DNA from: Tricholoma matsutake
Taxonomy: Eukaryota > Basidiomycota > Agaricomycetes > Agaricales > Tricholomataceae
Direction: 5' to 3'
Length of the DNA: 64,000 nt
Assembly (NCBI GenBank): GCA_026075535.2
Contig: AP026543.1
Location: 7,502,001-7,566,000, forward strand
This document shows positions 56,387 to 64,000 of this stretch, piece by piece; within the stretch, counting starts at the first letter, position 1; each line of letters begins with the position of its first letter. The notes under the pieces are model-generated. The model was given only the letters and a program-made list of their open reading frames with translations. It was not told the DNA's origin and did no database searches. The translations under genes were made by a program, and so were the position numbers.

Positions 56387-57478
56387 ATGGTACGTGCGAT
56401 TTACGTGCCACAATGTCTTCAACGTGCCATTAATACTTTTACAGTTCAGGAATACTTATGATTCAGATAACACCGTTTTCTCTCCTCAGGGTCGCTTGCA
56501 CCAAGTCGAATATGCCTTGGAGGCCGTAAAGCAGGGGTCAGCGGCAGTAGGCCTGCGTTCCAAGACGCATTCCGTGCTCCTCGCCTTGAAGGTATCTTTG
56601 AAACACAATTTGATCACTATCCAGCATGCTGAATGACTCTGGAATGACAGCGATCGACGGGTGAGCTGGCCTCATACCAGCAAAAGATGTTCCGGATAGA
56701 CGACCACATTGGAATCGCCATCGCAGGATTGACATCTGATGCACGAGTATTGAGGTATTTGTCGTTCAATGTCATGATTCTTCAGACATTGAGCAGATCT
56801 CCTTGCAGTAACTTCATGCGACAACAGGCAATGTCGTCGAAGATGGTGTTCAACCGTCCTGTTCCAGTCAATCGGCTCGTTTCAGCTATTGCCGACAGTT
56901 CGTCATCTTGATCTCAATATACCCCTATGTTGTCTAATGCACAACCAGAGGCTCAAGTAAACACTCAAGAATATGGCCGTCGTCCGTACGGTGTCGGGTT
57001 CCTTGTCATCGGGCAGGACGAATCTGGTCCTCATCTATACGAGTTCTCACCGTCAGGGAACTCGTATGAGTACTATGCTATCTCGATCGGTGCCAGGAGT
57101 CAGAGCGCGAAGACTTATTTGGAGAAGCACTACGAAAGCTTCGCAGATTGTACGTACTTTTGTTTTGCTTGATCCAAGCTGATTGCCAACCGTACCTATG
57201 AAATAGGTTCGCTGGAAGACCTGATCAGACATGGACTCCATGCCCTCCGTGAGACCCTCCAACAAGACAAAGAGCTTAATATCAACAACACGTCGATTGG
57301 TCTTGTTGGGCCAGCGAGTCCCCACGAGAAAGTAGTGCCTCCGAGCGGACCATTCAGGATCCTGGAAGGAGAGATTGTGGAACCCTTCTTAAAGACAATG
57401 ATCCCAAAACAAACAGATGCACCTGCACCTGCACCTCTGGCAACGACCACCGACGAAGATGTACAAATGGGTGAATAG
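56387..57478 (+). CDS. PRE5: 20S proteasome alpha subunit (Pre5/PSMA1 type)
   Basis: Exons: 56387-56389 (only ATG), 56445-56591, 56651-56754, 56809-56897, 56949-57149, 57207-57478; 271 aa. [27 protein letters not shown] is the proteasome alpha signature. [25 protein letters not shown] and NFMRQQ follow, as in PSMA1/Pre5, then [12 protein letters not shown] and [13 protein letters not shown]. The alpha subunits form the outer ring and gate of the 20S core. The protein ends with an acidic tail ([11 protein letters not shown]). The first coding exon carries only the start codon; its donor GTACGT follows directly. ACGCGT lies at 56352, about 30 bp upstream. Convergent with cox15 (122 bp). Confidence 0.95.
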
Positions 57479-57600
57479 ATTGTATTATATATTGGTTTCT
57501 ATCTCTCCCTTAAATTCCATCCCTTGTGTGGTTTGACTGAATGCGGTGTGGTTGAGTTGTATTATGAACTATTATTTTACTATCCTTCACAAAGCTTGAT

Positions 57601-59208
57601 CTATTTTCGCGCTACTGAACTCGCTTGTCTCCATAACCGCGCAGCCAGTCCTGGTTTTCGTAATGTGACTAGGATATGCATCACGGCGCTGAGAAGCATC
57701 ACACTTCCTGCTTGGTGGGCTGCAGCCAATGGGACAGGAACGAGGTACAATAGAGTCGAAATTCCAAGGAGAACTTGAAGATTAGCCATTGCAAAAGCAG
57801 CGGCGACTGCCGTACATGTCATTGGGGGCAGAACAGCCCGCAACGCCGGGCGGAATGTCTGCACGTATAGAAGTGCTGTGCCAAAATACGTGGTTGTGGC
57901 CTAAGAGAATGTTAGAATGATATAAGCCAAATGACGGCAACTTACAAGGACACGGTGATCGAACTGCACGGTAGTAGGGTTCTCAAAGATGTTTCTCCAC
58001 CACAAGTCAGATTTATCGGCGCTCTTCGCGTAGGCAGGAGAGAATAGCTCGTTGCTCGGAGGTGCGAGACGACCACCCATAAGAGGAAACTCGTTATAGA
58101 GTAATCCTGCATCCAGACCAGCTACAAACGCGCCTAAAGTTACGAGTTATGAGCTACCAGCGTAACAAGCAAAATAAATACCCCTCACCTGATAATGCGG
58201 TCAAAAACACGAGACTCGTGATTGTCCATGCCTGAATCTTAAACGCTCGGACAGAGGTATTGTTCAAGATGGATTGAAAGGAGCTAATTCCCTTGACGCC
58301 ACTCCAGTCTGCACCTTTGCTGAACTTCCATTCCTTGATTGTGGCCAGGCCTGCACTAAACATTCCTGCGTACAACGCAAGAGCCGTTCCCAGATGAGCT
58401 GCCAGACGGTATTGCGACACCCTGGGCACTGCGCCTGGCGTGTCCATGATGGATTCCACTAAACCAGATTGAACCATGTACCACCCGAGAAATCCTTCGA
58501 CACCGATGAGTGCAGCAAGGCCAGTCATTTTAGCAAGCATGCCTCCGGATATCTTCTTTCTGGCAGCAAAATAAATGAGAGGACCGACAAAGACGACACC
58601 AATCAAGCGTCCTAAGATACGGTGACCCCATTCCATGCGGTAGATGAATTTGAAGTCATCGAGTGAAGCAGAGGAATTAAGCCTCGGTATGATATAAGTC
58701 AGGTGTTACGAGATCTCTGACAGCAAAACACATACATCTTAAACTCTGGGGTGCCTTTGTACTTCTCGAACTCCACTACCCATTCCTCATGAGTCAGCGG
58801 CGGCAAAATCCCAGTAACTGGTCTCCATTCTGTGATGCTCAGGCCTGACTCCGTCAGGCGAGTGATGCCACCTACTACGATGATGGCAAATACCAGAGTT
58901 GACGACACCATAAGCCACGCCCCAACAGATCGGGACGACAACACCGGCAGTGAACCCTCAGCAGCAGGACCATTATTAGTGGAAAAGAGGCGAGTCTTTG
59001 GAAAGCGCAACTTTGGCCATGGTGTAGTGGCTTGTCTGCAGGATCGCGTCAAATTCCCTGCAAGGTTAGTTAACGCGAGAGTATGGATACCGCTGGGCGT
59101 CGCCCTGTAACCAGCACAGATGGAGAGTGGTTTAAACCACAAGCTGGGCACACATGGCGAATGCAACAGTACGCCACGGGTAGACCTTCGTATTCCTACC
59201 CTTAGCAT
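57601..59208 (-). CDS. COX15: Heme A synthase, mitochondrial (Cox15)
   Basis: Exons: 59208-58736, 58682-58189, 58133-57946, 57900-57601; 484 aa. The N-terminal 75 residues are Arg/Ser-rich ([17 protein letters not shown]), a presequence. Eight membrane segments follow. The four conserved His stand in [28 protein letters not shown] and AAAHQAGSV, as in the CtaA/Cox15 family. The motif [13 protein letters not shown] is diagnostic. The enzyme oxidises heme O to heme A for cytochrome c oxidase, in the inner membrane. It starts 71 bp from the divergent BolA gene. Confidence 0.96.
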
Positions 59209-59279
59209 GGTGATAAGAATATTTTTTGCCAGTTACATAATAGACTCTAGATTCACTTCGACGACGGTCTTTGGCCGGA
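59209..59279. promoter_or_regulatory. 71-bp bidirectional promoter, cox15 and bolA-like
   Basis: The two start codons are separated by 71 bp, so promoter and both 5' UTRs overlap or are very short. Both products are mitochondrial. No TATA box is seen. Confidence 0.5.
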
Positions 59280-59716
59280 ATGTTTTACATAGCTTCTCGA
59301 CGTCTCATTCCTTATGTTTCCGGTATTCAACGATTCAGTAGCAGTGCTATACGATTAACGTTGACGGCCCCCGCACGACCACCGCTGTCAGAAGGCGAAC
59401 AGGCCATCCATACCAAGTTGACGGAAAAGTTGTCACCCTCTCAGCTGCAAGTGCAAGATGTTTCTGGTTAGCTTATTGCGGTTACGCAAGTCGAATATAC
59501 TGATTCAGCCTTGTAGGGGGCTGCGGCACTTTCTACGCAATTACAATTGCAAGTCAGACGTTCAACGGATTGTCTATTGTGAAACAGCATAAACTAGTCA
59601 CGGAAGCATTGAAGCTAGAGATAGAGAATATCCATGGCCTCCAGGTATGGGTGGGTGTCTTACCGGCATTCAATTCGATGTTAATGCGTTTTCAGATTAA
59701 AACCATTGCACCGTAG
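59280..59716 (+). CDS. BOL3: BolA-like mitochondrial protein (Bol3 type)
   Basis: Exons: 59280-59466, 59517-59644, 59696-59716; 111 aa. An Arg-rich presequence (MFYIASRRLIPYVSG) precedes the BolA fold: EGEQAIHTKLTEKLSPSQLQV, GGCGTFYAITIAS, FNGLSIVKQHKLV, and the end HGLQIKTIAP. The conserved Cys in GGCG and His in KQH are the expected Fe-S ligands. Bol3/BOLA3 helps transfer 4Fe-4S clusters to lipoate synthase and other mitochondrial targets. The last exon is 21 nt including the stop. ATG 59280 was chosen because it directly opens the presequence. Confidence 0.9.
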
Positions 59717-59980
59717 GGGTTAGACATCTTGAGAGAGGTCAATACTCTGCGATTTATTTGGGATACACGCACAAGGCTACAACCATTAGAGTGGAACTCA
59801 TACCTATCATTGGGTCTCGATTTATGTTGTCTGTGGCATGCTGCATGATCGGGGATGTTGAGATTGCGGGAATGAATGAAGTTACATTGCCTACTTATGG
59901 TCCGATGCATTTTTATATTATATACTGTCAGAAACAATCTGATTCTTCACCCCTTTTTCAAATGCGCACCGGTGGGTTAA

Positions 59981-61015
59981 TCAATGAGATTTTGTTTTGA
60001 ATAGCCGTAGCAGGCTTATCCCATCCCTGTTGTACATCTGACGGTTTGGATCATCGGTGACCTAAACCATTGTGTACATTCAGCCTTCAGATAAACCTCA
60101 GCACGCAAATACCTCTTTCCAAGAGAATGTCTTCTTCAACAACACAAAGAAACGTCTGTCAGCCTGGCAGGAAACAGTAAAGAAACAAAAATGTAAGATG
60201 AGATCCTGGAGCACCTTTCTCCGCTTCTTGTAGCAGAACAGAACCTCCGTCGTTGAATCTGCCAGGTCGGATAATGTTTGAACCAGAAGAGAGAATGCTG
60301 GCTCAAAATATACACAATCTGCAGCCAGTATCAAGTTGGGACGAGGAACCTCGGTGGGAAGTGGAGATCCCCTGGACACTAAGCTCATGAACAGCTTCTT
60401 TCGAATCCTGCCAAACATGAAGCAGACCAGTTCAACTCGGATACAGTCACACTCGACTCCAGATTATTCGATTTCACATTCCGGCACATAATGTCAAGCA
60501 AAGGTCTGTCAGGTGTCGACAATCGTTATAACGACCAATGGTGTTAAATAACAGAAACGAACAGCTGGTCCGTTATCCACACTTTTCCACCTAGTTTTCC
60601 AGCGACTAAGCCTACGAGGCCAGTCCCACTGCCTAGTTCGAGAATGGCTCTGCCCTTGACGAAGTCTGGGCCTTTATTAGCGAGGTAGTTGGATAGTACC
60701 TGGACGAACGCAGAAGATGAACATTTGATCAGCGAGATTCATCGTCCTGACCTGTCCGGCAGGCCAAGAAATCCCTCCACAACCAGGTGATGCATCCACA
60801 GAGAGTCTTATCGCAACTGAAGGCCGTAAGGGATCACCGTCATTTACGAAATAAAGTTCGAGGATCTCATTCTGAACCGAATGTGGTTGACAAGGAAGCA
60901 CGGTGGAGAGCTCTGTTCCAGGATCGACGTCGTTATCCTGGGGTTGTTCCATGAAATGGCGGAGAGGATTTAGGATATCGAGCTCTTCATCACGAGCGAT
61001 ATCGTTGAACGACAT
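59981..61015 (-). CDS. EFM6: Protein-lysine methyltransferase (Efm6-like, methyltransferase family 16)
   Basis: Exons: 61015-60752, 60699-60563, 60505-60428, 60371-60215, 60163-60113, 60061-59981; 255 aa. GGISWPAGQ, then LELGSGTGLVGL (SAM-binding motif I), VWITDQLPLL (motif post-I acidic Asp), SELNW and LILAADCVYFEPAF (the family-16 (D/E)xxY-type motif) are present. FSWKEV and DPNRQMYNRDGISLLRL close the protein, as in Efm6. Yeast Efm6 methylates Lys390 of elongation factor 1A. The assignment to Efm6 rather than a close METTL21-type paralogue is likely but not proved. Confidence 0.83.
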
Positions 61016-61152
61016 TTGGATGATATGGACCCAAAATCTGGACGCATGGAATGATAAACATGTGCAACGTATGTGCAATATATAACATTCAATCTTCATA
61101 AAGCCTCCGAGGGTTTTCGCGTTCAAACTCGTCCCCTTCCCCATTCCACAAC
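61016..61152. promoter_or_regulatory. 137-bp divergent promoter, efm6 and CBM48 gene
   Basis: The two start codons are separated by 137 bp, head to head. No clear motif seen. Confidence 0.4.
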
Positions 61153-62590
61153 ATGACCGACTTGCATGAAGTCTTATTCCAATGGTGAAGTTAAGATACC
61201 GATTCAACCTTCTTATCGCTTATGTTTGACCTAGGCCGCACACTGAGCCTAACACCGTCATAGTCACCGGCACTTTCGATCAGGTGAGACTACCTCAATT
61301 CTCGCATGGGTGAAACCGACCCGCTTTCAGTGGTCGTCGTCCATGCAACTCACTAAAGGACCCACTGGATTCAAAGGCTCGGCTAAAATACCACGGGATG
61401 AGAAGATTGTGTACAAGTTTATTGTGGATGAACAGTGGATGGTCGCAGAACACGAACCAACGGAGTTGGACCAAGATGGCAACTTGAACAATGTGTACAT
61501 TGTACCCCCGAAACCACTCTCATCTGCACTGGAGGCAGACTCTGTTGTGTTGGTGTCTTCTGCAGACCATCCCACGGGGTCTCATAATGCAACCGGTGAG
61601 CCGGAGGATGCTTCAGGACCTCTTTCTCAAATAGTTGCAGATCTGGCGGACACCGTTGGCTTTGACCCCATTAATTCAGAACAGGTAAATATTCAATGCT
61701 CAAACAGCCCCATCCTCAGCCCCATGCTATACTAGATCGCTCTTCCTTCTCCCAACCCAGATCCTTTGTCTGTGGCACAGGTGCCATCCCCGGCAGAGCC
61801 TTCTTTTGCTCCTGACGTTCTCGTGACTATAGTTCCTGTAAATGTCTCGGAGAACAACACAACTGTGGCGGATTCTGTGCTACATGCCCCCCACGAAGTG
61901 TTTTCATCTACGGCATCCACCATTTCAACGGACAGAAGTCCAGGTCTAGCAACGGAAGAGCCTTCCACGCATATTATCGTTTCGACACAATCCGCCGCGG
62001 CAGGTTTGGTTCCTAACAAGCCACAAGTAGTGACTACACTACCCGCCCCGGCGTCAAATTCTGAGCCTTTTGCCGAGGTTGCTGCCTCGCACGAAGTTTC
62101 AGGGTCAGAAGCCCCTGTGATAACTGCAGAGGCACCCCAACCTGAAATTTCGACCATTGTAGCAGTGAACGGCACCTCTACGCCTAAATTAGAATCTGCT
62201 TCCCCAATAATGGCAGTGGAGAATGCAGCTGTACCAGGTACAGTGATAGATGAGCAGATTCCTGCTTCTTCTCCTGTGGATGTGAAGGAGGAGAATGTGA
62301 AGCCAGTAGCTGTGCAGGGAAATGGTACGCAGCCTGCAAGAGAACCCCAGACTAATGGACATGGGCCTGCGACAGCTGTAGCTGAGAATAACCTTCAAAC
62401 TCCAACTTCACCAACAACACCTTCCAAGAAACCCGCACAACCTTTTCCTGCCAGCTCTCCCTCTAATTCGCCAACAAAGTCAACTGCTTCCAAAGTCGCT
62501 GCTGATTCCCGGAAGAAGAAAGTGTCTCTCTTCGGAAAAGTGAAGCACTTATTTTCCCACGACAAGGAGAAGGAGAAGGAAATGAAATGA
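61153..62590 (+). CDS. CBM48 (AMPK-beta-type glycogen-binding) protein, Mdg1/Crp1-like
   Basis: Exons: 61153-61184, 61235-61283, 61331-61684, 61736-62590; 429 aa. The first 90 residues form a CBM48/AMPK1_CBM domain: EVLFQWPHTEPNTVIVTGTFDQW, GFKGSAKIP, VYKFIVDEQWMVAEHEPTELDQ and NLNNVY. Trp and Lys of the carbohydrate site are present. The rest (residues about 100-429) is disordered, rich in Ser, Pro, Ala and Val, and ends in a basic tail (KKKVSLFGKVKHLFSHDKEKEKE). That layout is like yeast Mdg1 and Crp1. It has no AMPK-beta C-terminal domain, so it is not a Snf1 complex subunit. The acceptor of the last intron (61735) was chosen to keep frame; a nearer AG at 61760 would not. Confidence 0.82.
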
Positions 62591-62709
62591 GGCAGTTGAT
62601 AATAATGGTTTTGTTCATCGACATCTATTTTCCTGTGCTCAAAAGGAATTTGCTTGCCTAGTGTTCAAGGTTTATTCGTAATATAGGTCGTTTCGTATTA
62701 GCGCTGCGT

Positions 62710-64000
62710 TCAATTCATGCTATGATCTACATCTATAACAATCCCTGTAGTAGTCGACGTCAGACTTTCCTGGGACAACAGCGTGGACCACGCTCACCAG
62801 CAGCGATAGTCTCTCCTCCCCGCCGTATCAGTATTCTTCCCATGTCTTTATTGGCAGCAAAAGTCTCCAATGGGATGGGCCGCGCGATTGATAATGGTCC
62901 TGACAATGTGCCGGATCTAAGCATGATCTGCACCTCAGCAGATGTGCTTTTCGTGAGCACTCTTTCGATCTTTCAATCAGAATTACATCAAGGCAGAATA
63001 TTTGTGTTACTAACCGAGGATTCGACTTGAGAACTTTCCCGGAAGCTCGGTCAATCGTTGAAATCAATTTTGATATCGTGGCAGGTACGTCCCGAGAGTG
63101 ATGGAAAAGCTCAACCTGTGATCATGTGTGTGTGAGTCATGGCACAATTTTCAGACTCGAAGCCACATACCGATGTGCCAGCAGTAATAGGCAGTTGGAT
63201 ATCAAACACAATGACTCGAGCAGTAAATACGGTAACCAGCGGAGGCAAATCTGTCGTCGAGCACAAAACATTGCCAATGCTCAGATTGATCGGGTCGACC
63301 GCGGTCAGGTATAGTGTCGCATTGGAGCCGGCAGCGACCCATGGCACGTTTTGTTCCTCAACCTCGATTGCTGGGGGTGGTATCTGAGTAAGGTACATCT
63401 CGTATGACTGACGCACTTACATCTCACAATAGCAGTCTCATCGCCTGGTAGGATCCTCAACCGCTCGCCTACTTGAACGACACCACTGCAGAGTCTGCCA
63501 GAGACTGCAGTTCCGGCGGAGCCTTGGTTTTTAAATACGTTTGAGATTGGAATTCTCAAAGGCCCCCCAATATCCCGGGTAGGCGGATTCAATAGGTCTG
63601 CCGAAGATTCTTAGGAATAGATATTTTATCAAGGCGGGCGACTTTACCCAGGAGATCACCCAACGTCGGGCCTTTGTACCATTTTCGCAATGGGCTGGAG
63701 CCATGACAACCAACAAGATTAACGCCTTGCATGGCACTAACGGGGACATATTTCGTCTTTGCAGGATGAAATCCCGACTGCAGGAGGAATGGCCGTAGAA
63801 GTGAACATATTTCTTCATAGCGGCCACTATCCCAATTAACCTAGAAGGACTGCAATTAGGAGCAGAGAAGACAATAACTGTAAATCATGAACTTGATCCA
63901 GTTTGTTGATGGCTACGATCACTTGGGAAACACCGAGACTTCTCACAAGGAGAAGGTGTTCGCGAGTCTGACCACCTCGATCGAATCCTGCCTCAAACTC
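62710..64000 (-). CDS. HBS1: Hbs1-type translational GTPase, C-terminal part (gene runs off right edge)
   Basis: The minus-strand gene enters at 64000 with [23 protein letters not shown] and the GTP-binding NKLD (63896-63907). It continues through [42 protein letters not shown] (domain 2), [27 protein letters not shown], and the domain-3 end [33 protein letters not shown] and IVIDVD. This is the EF-1A-like GTPase family, and the C-terminal [13 protein letters not shown] pattern fits Hbs1 better than eRF3. With Dom34, Hbs1 rescues stalled ribosomes (no-go and non-stop decay). The last exon starts at 62744. P-loop and N-terminus are outside the window. Confidence 0.86.

Overview
This window is nuclear DNA of a filamentous basidiomycete, most likely an Agaricomycete. 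Genes carry many 45-80 bp introns, tiny exons, GT-AG and a few GC-AG splice sites, and 70-250 bp gaps between neighbours. The transposons are chromodomain Ty3/gypsy, Ty1/copia and hAT-type elements of the sort common in that group. No species can be named from the sequence alone.

Layout. 1-4.3 kb is transposon debris: a partial Gag reading off the left edge, a hairpin-rich repeat tract, and a decayed gypsy pol with its 3' LTR. 4.3-7.4 kb has no recognisable gene. 7.4-15.7 kb is a gene island: Mpo1-like dioxygenase, an 11-exon short-chain dehydrogenase, an unknown protein with a PIP-box-like motif, dUTPase, GatC, a probable mS34 mitoribosomal protein, and a secreted M43 metalloprotease. 16-46 kb is a transposon block. 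47-64 kb is a second gene island: Atg37/ACBD5-like acyl-CoA-binding protein, class III alcohol dehydrogenase, Vfa1, a 1,227-residue unknown RGG protein, proteasome alpha subunit Pre5/PSMA1, Cox15, a BolA-like protein, an Efm6-like methyltransferase, a CBM48 protein, and Hbs1 running off the right edge.

The transposon block can be resolved from its target-site duplications (TSDs). Gypsy copy 1 (17911-23956, +, TSD GTGGC) sits inside a decayed copia element on the minus strand. Copy 2 of the same family (32194-38240, -, TSD GTAAG) sits six bases into the 5' LTR of a decayed gypsy of another family (32188-43942, +, TSD CAGGG). That element in turn sits inside an LTR element with no recognisable pol (31596-46136, -, TSD CTCAA). 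A solo LTR (TSD GGTGC) and two hAT-type MITEs with 8-bp TSDs complete the block. Copies 1 and 2 form a roughly 6-kb inverted repeat.

Decay in this block is almost entirely C-to-T or G-to-A at CpG. The two LTRs of copy 2 differ at six sites by eye, and all six are CpG. Premature stops are mostly CGA to TGA. This looks like cytosine-methylation-driven (RIP-like or MIP-like) decay of repeats.

The host genes are ordinary housekeeping genes, several of them mitochondrial (GatC, mS34, Cox15, BolA-like), arranged in close head-to-head pairs. The oddities lie in gene structure: a 14-nt exon that encodes the catalytic YxxxK of the dehydrogenase, a 10-nt exon in the alcohol dehydrogenase, a 14-nt exon in the acyl-CoA-binding gene, and a proteasome gene whose first coding exon is only the ATG. 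I found no clear case of a wholly new molecular system. The best leads are the CpG-confined decay, the dated nesting, the possible self-priming of the gypsy family, and the microexons.
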